A stretch of DNA of 64,000 nucleotides from the NCBI RefSeq assembly GCF_011927625.1, contig NZ_JAATIZ010000003.1, positions 372,001-436,000 of the forward strand, read 5' to 3'. Both the position numbers and the translations under genes were made by a program. Shown piece by piece: positions 8,705 to 18,964 of the stretch. Source of the DNA: Paenalcaligenes hominis. Lineage in GTDB: Bacteria > Pseudomonadota > Gammaproteobacteria > Burkholderiales > Burkholderiaceae_B. Position 1 is the stretch's first letter, and each line of letters starts with the position of its first letter. The notes under the pieces were generated by a model, which worked only from the letters and a program-made list of their open reading frames with translations, did not search any database and was not told where the DNA came from.

Positions 8705-10051
8705 ATGTCTACCGCATCTCAGCCTGCTTTAGCTCAGGTTTTATTGGCCTCTGCTCGTCATATTCACGAGGTTCTTACCGGCTCGTCATTAACAGACTGT
8801 TTGGCACGCACACCCTCGACTGTGCGCGCTGCCGCCCAAGCCCATAGTTTTTATACGCTGCGCCATTTGGGTTTGGCCCAAGAGCTACGTCGTTTATTGG
8901 TGCCGCGTCAGCCTAAAGACCCCATCGCAGACGCCTTATTGATGCAAGCCTTGTTGCTCGTCGATGTGGCGGTGCGTTTTCAGGCCGACCGCGAGGCGTT
9001 TATTGATCGCCCTGAAACCCCTATTTATTCAGTGCATACGGTGGTCGATCAAGCCGTAGAGGCCGCGCAATCACAGCGTCAGTTGCGCCCCTTTAAAAAC
9101 CTATTAAACGCTGTACTGCGTCGCTTTATCCGCGAGCGCGAGACCTTGCTTGAGCAAGCATTAAAAGCCCCGGTGGCTCGTTGGAATCATCCTACGTGGT
9201 GGGTTCAGCGGTTAAAAAAGGCGTATCCCTCCGACTGGCAGCGTATTTTGGAAACAGCAGCCATTCCCGCGCCCTTAACCTTACGTGTGAATCAACGTCG
9301 GTGTTCCGTGGCACGTTTACTGGCTTTATTAGAACAAGCGCAGATTTCGGCTTGGTCCCCGGGTCATGAGACCGTTATTCTTGAACAAGCCCGACCTGTG
9401 CAGCACATTCCTGCTTTTGATTTGGGGTGGTGGTCTGTCCAAGACAGTTCAGCACAAATAGCCGGACGCTTATTGCCTGTGACAGATGGGATGCGGGTGT
9501 TAGACGCGTGCGCTGCGCCTGGGGGTAAAACTGCCCATCTGCTCGAGCGTGCTGATATTCATTTAGTGGCTTTAGATGTAGACGCTAAACGACTCGAACG
9601 CGTCAGTGAAAATATCCAGCGTTTGGGTCTAGATGGTGACCATGTGCACCTTCGTGCGGCACCGGCCCAAGACCTTGATACGTGGTGGGATGGCGTACCG
9701 TTTGACGCCATTTTAGCTGATGTGCCATGTACGGCAGCTGGGATTGTACGCCGTCATCCCGACATTCGGTGGTTACGACGCGAGTCCGATATCCACGCTA
9801 CGTCGGCGCTGCAACAGCAGATCCTTAAGGCATTGTGGGGCACGTTAAAGCCCGAGGGCCATTTGCTGTATGTGACGTGCTCGATTTTCCCCGAAGAAGG
9901 TCAACAGCAACTGGATCAATTTTTGACAGAGCATGCGGATGCAGTACTATTACCCGAGTCCCCCCTTCAAGTGTTGTCGTCTCTAGAGACACGTGACCAC
10001 CCCGGGGGCGATGGGTTTTTCTACGCGCTGCTCCAAAAAAGTGCTCACTAA
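8705..10051 (+). CDS. rsmB: 16S rRNA m5C967 methyltransferase RsmB
   Basis: This 448-residue protein has an N-terminal NusB-like helical RNA-binding domain (about residues 1-140) and a C-terminal SAM-dependent RsmB/NOP2 methyltransferase domain. The SAM site is DACAAPGGKTAHLLE. The two catalytic cysteines are in DVPCTAAG and VTCSIFPEEG. It methylates C967 of 16S rRNA. The ATG at 8705 gives the family's usual N-terminus, but I see no Shine-Dalgarno sequence, only a T-rich leader. An in-frame TTG at 8690 is the alternative. It heads a gene string with the DUF4390 protein and the two-component pair. Confidence 0.95.
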   Translation: MSTASQPALAQVLLASARHIHEVLTGSSLTDCLARTPSTVRAAAQAHSFYTLRHLGLAQELRRLLVPRQPKDPIADALLMQALLLVDVAVRFQADREAFIDRPETPIYSVHTVVDQAVEAAQSQRQLRPFKNLLNAVLRRFIRERETLLEQALKAPVARWNHPTWWVQRLKKAYPSDWQRILETAAIPAPLTLRVNQRRCSVARLLALLEQAQISAWSPGHETVILEQARPVQHIPAFDLGWWSVQDSSAQIAGRLLPVTDGMRVLDACAAPGGKTAHLLERADIHLVALDVDAKRLERVSENIQRLGLDGDHVHLRAAPAQDLDTWWDGVPFDAILADVPCTAAGIVRRHPDIRWLRRESDIHATSALQQQILKALWGTLKPEGHLLYVTCSIFPEEGQQQLDQFLTEHADAVLLPESPLQVLSSLETRDHPGGDGFFYALLQKSAH

Positions 10052-10063
10052 GGTAAACCAACA

Positions 10064-10663
10064 ATGCGCGAATTACGTTTTTCTATACACGTGATAGTGG
10101 CTTGTTTTATCGTTTTGATGACAGGGTTCACGGTAGCAAATGCGGATGACACAACCCAGCTTGGTGGGGCCGAGCAGGTCATTGTGGTCGAGCCGTATAT
10201 CGAGGACGGCAAGCTATATATTAATGCTGATATCGATTTTGAACTTTCAGACGACTTACGTCAGGCCGCTTTAAAAGGGGTGCCTTTACACTTTACTGCC
10301 GATGTGGAAATTAATCGGGCACGTTGGTGGTGGTTTGATAAGACGGAAATTAAAGAAAGCCAAACTTGGCGTGTGGTGTATAACGCCTTAACGCGCCAAT
10401 GGCGTGTGGGGGCTGGCGATTTGCTTTGGCCCGAGTCGTCTTTAAAAGATGCGCTGTATCCTATGCAACATATTCGGCAATGGCCGGTGGCTTATGCCAT
10501 TGATTTAGATCCTACTAAAACATACGAGGGGCGCTTGCGTTTGCGCCTAGATACTTCTCTTTTAACCCGTCCGCTTCAGGTTGATGCTTTGAATGGGCGC
10601 TCGTGGTCCTTAGCAACCCCATGGAAAAATTTCAGTTTCTCCGTCGACGCGCTCCAGCCGTAG
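10064..10663 (+). CDS. DUF4390 exported protein
   Basis: This 199-residue protein has an N-terminal signal sequence (hydrophobic residues ~8-24, probable cleavage after ANA). The mature domain is rich in beta-strand and Trp and matches DUF4390, a family found almost only beside NtrY-like kinases in betaproteobacteria. Its role is unknown; its periplasmic location and invariable neighbour suggest that it modulates the kinase. It starts 12 bases after rsmB and its last 43 bases overlap the kinase gene in another frame, so the two are probably translationally coupled. Confidence 0.85.
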   Translation: MRELRFSIHVIVACFIVLMTGFTVANADDTTQLGGAEQVIVVEPYIEDGKLYINADIDFELSDDLRQAALKGVPLHFTADVEINRARWWWFDKTEIKESQTWRVVYNALTRQWRVGAGDLLWPESSLKDALYPMQHIRQWPVAYAIDLDPTKTYEGRLRLRLDTSLLTRPLQVDALNGRSWSLATPWKNFSFSVDALQP

Positions 10664-12957
10664 TACGCTGGTCGCTGCGCTTCGCTTTAGTTGTTGCCGT
10701 TGTCAGTGCCATTGCTTTGTTGGGCATGCTGGTTTGGTCCACGGTGAATGCGTCCCGTTTTGCGCAGTATTACGAGGTGTTGTTGGGGTTAAATATCGTC
10801 TTAGCGCTGGCGCTCATCTTTTGGGTGTTGATCCTAACGGTACGCCTCTGGCGTCAAATACGCCGTCGCCAGTTCGGGGCAAAAATGACGGCGCGCTTTG
10901 CCTGGTATTTCACCTTGATTGGTATTATTCCTGGGGCGTTAATTTACGTTTTATCCGTTCATTTTTTATCTAAATCCATCGAATCCTGGTTTAATGTGCG
11001 TGTGGATTCAGCCCTAGAGTCTGGGCTAAATTTAGGTCGAGCCGCCCTAGACCAGCAATTAGATGAAGTCAAAAAACAAGCCAATCAACTGGTGGCAGGC
11101 TTAGATGAATCACCCAATGGCAGTGCAATGGTATTGAGCACCCTGCGTCAAAATTATGACCTGAACGAGGTCATGGTATTTACCTCTGGTGGGCGCTTGT
11201 TGGCCTTTTCCAGTTCGGATTACGCGTTGCTGCTGCCCGATTTACCGCCGCCTCAAGTTATTAATCAATTACGGGTAGGGCATGAGTACGCGGCGGTCGA
11301 GGTCGATGAAGCCAGCCCTGATGAAATGGGTCTACGCTTGCGTGTTATTTTGCCGCTGATCTCTAATGAAAGTAGTTTAACGCAATACGGGGTGAACCCA
11401 GACAAACGCTGGTTGCAGGTAATTCAGCCTGTGCCAGAAAAATTAGCGCGTCATGCCAATTTAATTCAACAAGGCTACAACGACTACCAAGAGCTCGGCC
11501 TGTCTCGCGTGGGCTTACGCAAGCTCTATAGCCTGACTTTGACCTTGGCCTTGGTGTTGGCGGTGTTTGCAGCGGTAGTGACTGCTTTTGCGTTGTCGCG
11601 CCGCCTGGTACGCCCCTTGCTGACTTTGGCAGGGGGCACCCAAGCTGTTGGGGTGGGGGACTACCGCCCCTTGCCGGAAATGGCGTCTTCCGCCGACGAG
11701 GTAGGGCAATTGACGCGTTCTTTTAACGCCATGACGCGCCAGCTCGAAGAGGCGCGGCGCATGGTGGAAAATAACAAGCGCCAGCTGGAGCGCTCCAATG
11801 TGTATTTGGAGTCGGTGCTAAGCCATCTTTCGACTGGAGTGTTGGTGTTTGATGAGAACTTTAGCCTAACTCGCTTTAACGAAGGCGCACAGCGTATTTT
11901 GCAAATTGATTTGCTCGATCTGATGGGGCACCGTCTTGATGAGTTTGAGCCAATTCAAGCATTTGCCACCCACATTCGGAATGCATTTGCATCCCATGTG
12001 GCGGTCGAGTCTGAGCGTGAACATTGGCAGCAGCAGTTTGAAATCGAGCTACGCACGGCCTACGATGTAGAGCCCACTATTATTACACTGTTAGCACGAG
12101 GTACAGCTTTGGTAGTGGATGGGCAACGCAATGGCTATTTGGTAGTATTTGATGACATTAGTGATGTGATTTCTGTGAATCGCTTAGCCGCATGGGGCGA
12201 AGTGGCTCGTCGTTTGGCTCATGAAATAAAAAATCCTTTAACGCCCATTCAGCTTTCGGCTGAACGTCTCGCTTTAAAATTAGTCGATAAGCTAGATGAA
12301 AAAGATGCGGCAATGCTAACCCGAGCTACCAACACCATTGTGAACCAAGTGGCCTCGCTTAAACAGATGGTCGAGGACTTCCGCGAATACGCTCGTACTC
12401 CACCAGCTCAAATGCAGCCTATTGATTTAAATGCATTAATTTCTGAAATAGCCAGTTTGTATGGCTGGGACCCGGTCACACAAACTAGCGTTGACCCGCA
12501 ACGTATTCCTTTGCAGATTAGCTTGTACGAGGGCTTGCCCTTGCTCGAAGGCGATCCAACGCAACTACGCCAAATCATCCATAATTTGCTTAGTAACGCT
12601 ACAGATGCACTGGAACACGATAAATCGCAAGAAAATCCCTGTATAGTAGTGCGTACTAGCCTTGCCCACGTAGATAACAATCAATCTCAACCCGCAGTAC
12701 GATTAGTGATGACCGACAATGGCCCTGGTTTTGACGATGCGATTTTGGCTCGGGTGTTCGAACCTTACATTACCACCAAATCCACGGGCACCGGCCTAGG
12801 GCTTGCTATAGTAAAGAAAATTATTGAAGAACATGGCGGTAAAATAGATTTAGCGAATCGCCAAGAAGGCGGCGCACGAATTTCAATGTTATTTATGCGC
12901 CTAGCCAATACGACGCAAACATTGCATAATAAATCCGACGGCAATCATAATGCCTAA
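10621..12957 (+). CDS. NtrY-like membrane sensor histidine kinase
   Basis: This is a 778-residue kinase. It has two or three N-terminal membrane segments (residues ~15-110), a periplasmic/extracytoplasmic sensor region, another membrane segment near 300-325, a HAMP linker, and a PAS domain near 400-500. The HisKA domain follows with phosphoacceptor His534 in RLAHEIKNPLTP, then a HATPase domain with N, G1 (TDNGPGFD) and G2 (STGTGLGLAIVKKI) boxes. This architecture is that of NtrY. The start at 10621 overlaps the DUF4390 gene; a GTG 6 codons upstream is possible. The signal is unknown; NtrY relatives respond to nitrogen or redox state. The partner regulator follows after 21 bases. Confidence 0.93.
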   Translation: MEKFQFLRRRAPAVVRWSLRFALVVAVVSAIALLGMLVWSTVNASRFAQYYEVLLGLNIVLALALIFWVLILTVRLWRQIRRRQFGAKMTARFAWYFTLIGIIPGALIYVLSVHFLSKSIESWFNVRVDSALESGLNLGRAALDQQLDEVKKQANQLVAGLDESPNGSAMVLSTLRQNYDLNEVMVFTSGGRLLAFSSSDYALLLPDLPPPQVINQLRVGHEYAAVEVDEASPDEMGLRLRVILPLISNESSLTQYGVNPDKRWLQVIQPVPEKLARHANLIQQGYNDYQELGLSRVGLRKLYSLTLTLALVLAVFAAVVTAFALSRRLVRPLLTLAGGTQAVGVGDYRPLPEMASSADEVGQLTRSFNAMTRQLEEARRMVENNKRQLERSNVYLESVLSHLSTGVLVFDENFSLTRFNEGAQRILQIDLLDLMGHRLDEFEPIQAFATHIRNAFASHVAVESEREHWQQQFEIELRTAYDVEPTIITLLARGTALVVDGQRNGYLVVFDDISDVISVNRLAAWGEVARRLAHEIKNPLTPIQLSAERLALKLVDKLDEKDAAMLTRATNTIVNQVASLKQMVEDFREYARTPPAQMQPIDLNALISEIASLYGWDPVTQTSVDPQRIPLQISLYEGLPLLEGDPTQLRQIIHNLLSNATDALEHDKSQENPCIVVRTSLAHVDNNQSQPAVRLVMTDNGPGFDDAILARVFEPYITTKSTGTGLGLAIVKKIIEEHGGKIDLANRQEGGARISMLFMRLANTTQTLHNKSDGNHNA

Positions 12958-12978
12958 AAAGAACGTTAGGGACGGTTT

Positions 12979-13647
12979 ATGGCCAGAATTCTGGTAGTTG
13001 ATGACGAAATCGGTATCCGTGAACTCTTATCGGAAATCTTATACGACGAGGGTCACTCCGTAGAGGTGGCAGAAAACGCAGCTCAAGCACGAGAAGCGCG
13101 TTTACGGGCTCGCCCAGATTTAGTGTTACTTGATATCTGGATGCCCGACACCGACGGAGTCAGCTTACTCAAAGAGTGGGCAGCCCGCGGCTTATTAGAT
13201 ATGCCGGTAATTATGATGAGTGGTCATGCCACTGTCGATACCGCCATGGAAGCCACCCGTATTGGGGCGGTGGACTTCTTGGAAAAACCCATTGCAATGC
13301 AAAAGCTACTCGAGGCCGTGGCTTCGGGGCTAGAGCGCACTGTGGTGGTTCCCAAAAATGTGGTGCAAAACGCCGCTCGCACTAGCGCCACGACACCCGC
13401 CATGGCTCAGGCTGCACCCGCTCAGCCTCAAGATGAGTCCTATCTGGGTTCCATTTCGCTCGATTTACCGTTACGCGAAGCCCGTGATGAATTCGAACGC
13501 ATTTATTTTGAATACCATTTGGCCCGCGAAAACTACAGCATGACCCGAGTTTCTGAACGCACTGGTCTCGAGCGCACGCATTTATATCGCAAACTAAAAC
13601 AACTGGGTATAGACGCGTCGGCACGACGCCGTCAGCAGTCGTCTTAG
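12979..13647 (+). CDS. NtrX-like response regulator lacking the AAA+ domain
   Basis: This 222-residue protein has a receiver domain with phosphoacceptor Asp52 (LLDIWMP), the acidic pair in VVDDE and Lys103 in EKP. A low-complexity Ala/Pro/Gln linker at about 125-150 and a Fis-type HTH at the C-terminus (MTRVSERTGLERTHLYRKL) follow. Classical NtrX has a sigma-54-interacting AAA+ ATPase between these parts; it is missing here. That short form is usual in betaproteobacteria, so it is probably not a deletion in this strain. It should bind DNA without driving sigma-54 open-complex formation. Its 3' end overlaps the convergent methyltransferase gene by 4 bases. Confidence 0.92.
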   Translation: MARILVVDDEIGIRELLSEILYDEGHSVEVAENAAQAREARLRARPDLVLLDIWMPDTDGVSLLKEWAARGLLDMPVIMMSGHATVDTAMEATRIGAVDFLEKPIAMQKLLEAVASGLERTVVVPKNVVQNAARTSATTPAMAQAAPAQPQDESYLGSISLDLPLREARDEFERIYFEYHLARENYSMTRVSERTGLERTHLYRKLKQLGIDASARRRQQSS

Positions 13648-14531
13648 GGTTTGCGTTTAATACTGCTAAGCGGTATGCGCACTTCGTTGCCATGCTGCTG
13701 GGCAGTGGTTCGCCATGCATGGCCATAGGCGACTTCGACGGTTAAATGGATTTTGCCATCCATTTGCCGCTGGCTTTCTAGTGCTTGAATCAAGCGTTGC
13801 AGTGCCGCCCGTGTCACAGGGCGCCGTTGGGGGTGGGGGTTGCCCCCCAGATGGTACACGTCTTTAAGCAATTTCTGCGCAGACCCATACGTTAGGGTCA
13901 GGGTTTCTTGGTCCATGACTGGGTCAGTAAAACCGTGCTGCAACAGCATATCGCCATAATCATGCATATCCACAAAATCAAGCAGGGCCGTGTTTAGCTC
14001 GGCCTGAGCCACTGCCTGTCTAAGCTCAATAAAACTGGCGGGCCCAAAGGTAGAAAACATCAATAAGCGTTCCGGACGTAAAAGTCGGCGCCATTCATTG
14101 ATGACCTGTTCTGGGTCGGGGTGCCAGTGCAAAGCCAAATTAGACCAAATTAAATCAAAGGAAGCCGGGGCTAGGTGGGTTTGAGCCAGGTCGGCTTCTA
14201 CGAATACAGGGGCATTGGACTCTTTTTTTCGGAGCCGCTGCCATAAACTAGGGCTTTGGCCATGGCGCTGCGTTGCCGTGGCTAATAAGGCTGGGCTGTG
14301 ATCCACCCCTATGTATTTCATATCCACGTATTTCGCCCGTAATGGGTCTATAGCATGACCTGCGCCACACCCTGCATCTAAAATGTCAGTGGGTTGTAAT
14401 GTCATGTAGCTAAGCCGTGACAGCATACGTTGGGCAACTTCGCCGTATAAAAACTGCGCGGCATCGAGCGGCGCACGTCGGTTGAATTGCAGTTGAACGT
14501 GACGGGCATTGATAGGGCGAGACGGGGTCAT
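13644..14531 (-). CDS. Class I SAM methyltransferase, BioC-like
   Basis: The 295-residue protein has a Rossmann methyltransferase core: motif I ILDAGCGAGHAID, then GVDHSPALL, then FDLIWSNLALHWHPDP. The last is typical of BioC, the malonyl-ACP O-methyltransferase that starts biotin synthesis. The N-terminus (ARHVQLQFNRRA) also fits BioC. No other bio gene is visible here, so the assignment rests on sequence only. The gene is convergent with the response regulator, sharing 4 bases at the stop codons, and divergent from comF. Confidence 0.75.
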   Translation of the reverse strand: MTPSRPINARHVQLQFNRRAPLDAAQFLYGEVAQRMLSRLSYMTLQPTDILDAGCGAGHAIDPLRAKYVDMKYIGVDHSPALLATATQRHGQSPSLWQRLRKKESNAPVFVEADLAQTHLAPASFDLIWSNLALHWHPDPEQVINEWRRLLRPERLLMFSTFGPASFIELRQAVAQAELNTALLDFVDMHDYGDMLLQHGFTDPVMDQETLTLTYGSAQKLLKDVYHLGGNPHPQRRPVTRAALQRLIQALESQRQMDGKIHLTVEVAYGHAWRTTAQQHGNEVRIPLSSIKRKP

Positions 14532-14607
14532 GAAAAGCAGTACCTAGGAAAATTTACAGCCAGTATGTCTGTCTATTATGGCTGATTTCCCTATAGGAGG
14601 CGACTGC

Positions 14608-15375
14608 ATGCTGCGCATGACCTACACCCACACGTTGCGTTTACTGTGTCAAACCCGCTGTTTGCTTTGCACTTTACCGTTAGGCGGATCCGGCCACGGG
14701 CTTAGGCGACCGCGTAGTTTGTGTGCAGATTGCCGCACGGATTGGCTAGGCGGTCACAAAGCCGTGCGCTGGCGCTGCCAACGGTGTAAAGTAGCGGTTT
14801 TGGGCGAAGGTGTGCCATTGCAGTTAGACTGCACGGCGTGTCGAGATCGGCCTTTAGCGCTCACGCATTTAGCCGTGGCTTTTGATTATGCTGCCCCCGT
14901 TGACAGTCTGGTGTGGCGATTAAAAAGTTTACGGCAGTTTCGTCTTGCCCCTTTTTTGGCCGAGCTCATGCTAGAAATAGTTAGGGCTGAAGCCTGGGCT
15001 TTGCCTGCCGATACCTGGGTGGCGGCGATTCCATCGCGGCGCCAAGCGCTGTGCAAACGAGGGTTTAATCCCGCGGCCGAGCTAGCGCGCTATGTGGCCT
15101 TAGGCCTAGGGCTGCGTTGGTGTCCTACTGTTATGGCATTGGCGCAGGCGGAACAGGTTCAGGCGCAAAAACACCGTACCCAACTTCAGCGTTGGCAGTA
15201 TGCCCAACGTGCTTTTCAGTGGTGCTCTACGACCACACCTAAGACTTTGCTTGTCGTTGATGATGTGTTGACCACCGGTAGCACGTTGCATGGGGCAGCC
15301 TTATGCGCACAGGCGCAGGGCGTACGCCAAGTCTATGGTTTGGCCTTGGCACGAACCCCGTGGCTTAACAACTAA
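14608..15375 (+). CDS. comF: ComF family phosphoribosyltransferase-like protein
   Basis: This 255-residue protein starts with a zinc-ribbon region (CLLC, CADC, then CQRC and CTAC pairs). It ends with a type I phosphoribosyltransferase domain carrying the PRPP loop LLVVDDVLTTGSTL. ComF proteins are needed for uptake of single-stranded DNA during transformation in naturally competent bacteria; the biochemical role is unclear. The start at 14608 was chosen because AGGAGG lies 8 bases upstream, which would be inside the gene if the in-frame ATG at 14578 were used. trmL follows after 5 bases. Confidence 0.9.
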   Translation: MLRMTYTHTLRLLCQTRCLLCTLPLGGSGHGLRRPRSLCADCRTDWLGGHKAVRWRCQRCKVAVLGEGVPLQLDCTACRDRPLALTHLAVAFDYAAPVDSLVWRLKSLRQFRLAPFLAELMLEIVRAEAWALPADTWVAAIPSRRQALCKRGFNPAAELARYVALGLGLRWCPTVMALAQAEQVQAQKHRTQLQRWQYAQRAFQWCSTTTPKTLLVVDDVLTTGSTLHGAALCAQAQGVRQVYGLALARTPWLNN

Positions 15376-15380
15376 AAATC

Positions 15381-15851
15381 ATGTTTCATATCGTTCTGGT
15401 TTCACCCGAAATTCCTCCCAATACGGGCAATATCATCCGTCTTGCTGCGAACACTGGCGCTCATTTGCATTTAGTCGAGCCGCTTGGTTTCAGGCTAGAG
15501 GACAGCAAACTAAAACGCGCTGGGCTCGACTATCACGAGTGGGCACACATGCAAATCCACCCCGACTTAGCTACAGCGTTAGCGCAAATTGGTGCCGCGC
15601 CAGAGCGGTGCTTTGCGATGACCACCAAAGGGTCCAGCTTAATTGGCCATCATTCCTTTTTGCCGGGTGACGTGTTTGTGTTTGGTTGTGAAACCGCCGG
15701 ATTAAAGCCAGAGCAGGTAGCGCTGTTTGATGTAGGTCAACGATTGCGTCTGCCAATGATGCCAGGGCAGCGCAGCCTGAACTTGTCGAATGCAGTGGCT
15801 GTGACCGTGTTCGAGGCATGGCGCCAAAGTGACTACGCAGGCGGCGGTTAA
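15381..15851 (+). CDS. trmL: tRNA (cytidine/uridine-34-2'-O)-methyltransferase TrmL
   Basis: This 156-residue SPOUT-class enzyme methylates the ribose of nucleotide 34 in certain leucine tRNAs. The family signatures are all present: VSPEIPPNTGNIIRLAANTG at the N-terminus, VFGCETAGL in the middle and the C-terminal knot with RSLNLSNAVAV. Length is typical. It starts 5 bases after comF and probably shares its transcript. Confidence 0.95.
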   Translation: MFHIVLVSPEIPPNTGNIIRLAANTGAHLHLVEPLGFRLEDSKLKRAGLDYHEWAHMQIHPDLATALAQIGAAPERCFAMTTKGSSLIGHHSFLPGDVFVFGCETAGLKPEQVALFDVGQRLRLPMMPGQRSLNLSNAVAVTVFEAWRQSDYAGGG

Positions 15852-15948
15852 GCCTTATCACCATGCTTTGCAAGGCGCTATTTTTTGGTGTGCGCAAGCC
15901 CATTATGACCCAATAACGCAAAGCGCTATGAAAACGCATAACTGTTAG

Positions 15949-17205
<1,257 letters not shown>

Positions 17206-17403
17206 TTTAGCGCTAGTTCGACTCATAATAAGGGCAGGGAGCTCGGTCAGTTGGCTTGGCTCCCTCTTACTCTATTAGACTCCTACACGGAGCATAGACT
17301 TTGCTCTTGTTGCTAAGGCCGTAAAAACAGGTCGCAGCAAGGGCTAGGCAAGACACCATAGTATGCTCAAGACACGTATTATGGCTTTGAGGTGGTCAAT
17401 AGC

Positions 17404-17423
17404 GGGCTAGCCATAGCTAGCCC
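17404..17423. promoter_or_regulatory. Perfect 8-bp dyad upstream of the aldehyde dehydrogenase
   Basis: GGGCTAGC-CATA-GCTAGCCC is an exact inverted repeat ending 50 bases before the GTG start. It is followed by ATTTATTATT, so it could be a weak terminator of pobA or an operator in the promoter of the next gene. The 268-base gap also contains a looser GGGAGC...GCTCCC hairpin near 17239-17266. Confidence 0.45.
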
Positions 17424-17473
17424 ATTTATTATTGATGTTGGGTGATGAACTCAAAGTAAACGGGAGATAAACT

Positions 17474-18925
17474 GTGAACACAGTAAAGTTACTCATTGAT
17501 GGTCAAATGCGTGATGCCGTCGATCAAAAGACATTTACGCGTATGAACCCCATTACCGGCGAGGTAGCCACCGTGGCGGCAGCGGCACAGCCCGCCGATG
17601 TCCAAGCTGCCATCGAGTCGGCAGAAAAAGCCTTTCCTATTTGGTCTAAATTAGGGCCTACAGAGCGTCGCAAACGTTTACTTAAAGCGGCAGACCTTAT
17701 GGATCAGCGCGCCCAAGAGTTTGTGCTGACCGCGCGTCAGGAAACGGGGTCCACCAACTCGTGGTATGGCTTTAACGTGCACCTGTCAGCAAATATTCTG
17801 CGCGAAGCCGCTGCGATGACCACTCAAATTGATGGTTCGATTATTCCATCTGATTTACCCGGCAGCTTGTCCATGGGCTTTCGTGTTCCATGTGGCGTGA
17901 TCTTAAGTATTGCACCGTGGAACGCCCCAGTTATCTTAGCCACCCGTGCTATTGCTATGCCATTGGCTTGCGGCAATACTGTGATTCTTAAAGCCTCCGA
18001 GCTGTGTCCTGCTACCCAGACCCTAATTGGCGAGGTGTTAAATGATGCAGGCATTGGCGCTGGGGTCGTTAATGTGATTACCAATGCCCCCGAAGACGCC
18101 CCCGCTGTAGTCGAGCAATTGATTGCGCACCCAGCGGTCAAACGCGTCAATTTCACCGGCTCCACCAAAGTCGGTCGAATCATTGCCGGAACGGCCGCTA
18201 AATACTTAAAACCGGTATTGCTTGAGCTAGGTGGAAAAGCACCTGTGATTGTGTGCGAGGATGCCGATTTAGATCAAGCTGTCGAAGGGGTCGCTTTTGG
18301 TGCCTTCTTTAACCAGGGGCAGATTTGTATGTCCACAGAGCGTCTTTTGGTGCATCAGAACATTGCCGATGCATTCCTAGAAAAGCTTGTGGCCAAAATT
18401 CAGCGCATTAAAGTGGGCTCGCCAGACCTCGAGGACACAACCTTTGCTTACCTAGAAAGCCCACAGTCTGTACAACGCATTACTGCTCTGGTCGAAGACG
18501 CGGTGTCTAAGGGGGCTACGTTGCCGGTACCATTACAAACGGACGGTGCGCTCATGCACCCGCTGATTGTGAATGGTATTACCCCCGACATGAAGCTGTA
18601 CGCCGAGGAATCCTTTGGCCCAGTAGCGACCATGACCACCTTTGCCTCTGACGAGGAAGCGATACGCTTAGCCAATGACACGGTGTACGGCTTGTCTGCG
18701 GCCGTTTTCACCCAAAATATCAATAAAGGCCTAGAGTTAGCCAAGCAAATTGACAGTGGTATTTGTCATATTAACGGGCCCACCGTCCATGATGAGGCCC
18801 AAGCCCCATTTGGTGGCTCTAAAGACAGTGGCTATGGCCGTTTTGGTAGCAAGTCTGCCATCAATGAGTTCACTGAAATGCGTTGGGTAACTATCCAAAC
18901 TACCCCACGCCAGTACCCCATCTAA
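17474..18925 (+). CDS. Aldehyde dehydrogenase, vanillin/aromatic aldehyde dehydrogenase-like
   Basis: This 483-residue NAD(P)-dependent ALDH has the catalytic Glu in LELGGKAP, nucleophile Cys285 in NQGQICMST, the cofactor site FTGSTKVG and the C-terminal PFGGSKDSGYGRFG. Overall it resembles vanillin and salicylaldehyde dehydrogenases, and it lies between pobA and the ring-cleavage genes. I therefore infer that it oxidises an aromatic aldehyde such as 4-hydroxybenzaldehyde or vanillin to the acid. No vanAB demethylase is visible, which favours 4-hydroxybenzaldehyde or protocatechualdehyde. It starts with GTG preceded by GGGAGA. Confidence 0.85.
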   Translation: MNTVKLLIDGQMRDAVDQKTFTRMNPITGEVATVAAAAQPADVQAAIESAEKAFPIWSKLGPTERRKRLLKAADLMDQRAQEFVLTARQETGSTNSWYGFNVHLSANILREAAAMTTQIDGSIIPSDLPGSLSMGFRVPCGVILSIAPWNAPVILATRAIAMPLACGNTVILKASELCPATQTLIGEVLNDAGIGAGVVNVITNAPEDAPAVVEQLIAHPAVKRVNFTGSTKVGRIIAGTAAKYLKPVLLELGGKAPVIVCEDADLDQAVEGVAFGAFFNQGQICMSTERLLVHQNIADAFLEKLVAKIQRIKVGSPDLEDTTFAYLESPQSVQRITALVEDAVSKGATLPVPLQTDGALMHPLIVNGITPDMKLYAEESFGPVATMTTFASDEEAIRLANDTVYGLSAAVFTQNINKGLELAKQIDSGICHINGPTVHDEAQAPFGGSKDSGYGRFGSKSAINEFTEMRWVTIQTTPRQYPI

Positions 18926-18934
18926 GCGCTGGTG

Positions 18935-18964
18935 TTACCCCACGACACCCGTGGGGTAATTTTT
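18935..18964 (+). terminator. Terminator of the aldehyde dehydrogenase, inside the lysR 3' end
   Basis: The 10-bp perfect stem TTACCCCACG / CGTGGGGTAA has a 5-nt loop and a T5 run on the plus strand. It begins 10 bases after the ALDH stop. Its left arm includes the stop codon (TAA) of the convergent LysR gene, so the last codons of the regulator double as the terminator. Confidence 0.85.

Noticed and set aside
8653-8847. 64-codon plus-strand frame before and inside rsmB
   Set aside because: It overlaps the rsmB start in another frame, is T-rich and has no SD or recognisable motif.
13644-13647. Four-base overlap of the response regulator and BioC-like stop codons as a possible assembly error
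   Set aside because: Both proteins end at normal lengths; short tail-to-tail overlaps of convergent genes are common.
12979-13647. Truncated NtrX pseudogene
   Set aside because: Receiver and Fis-type HTH are both intact and joined by a normal linker; the short form is usual in betaproteobacteria.
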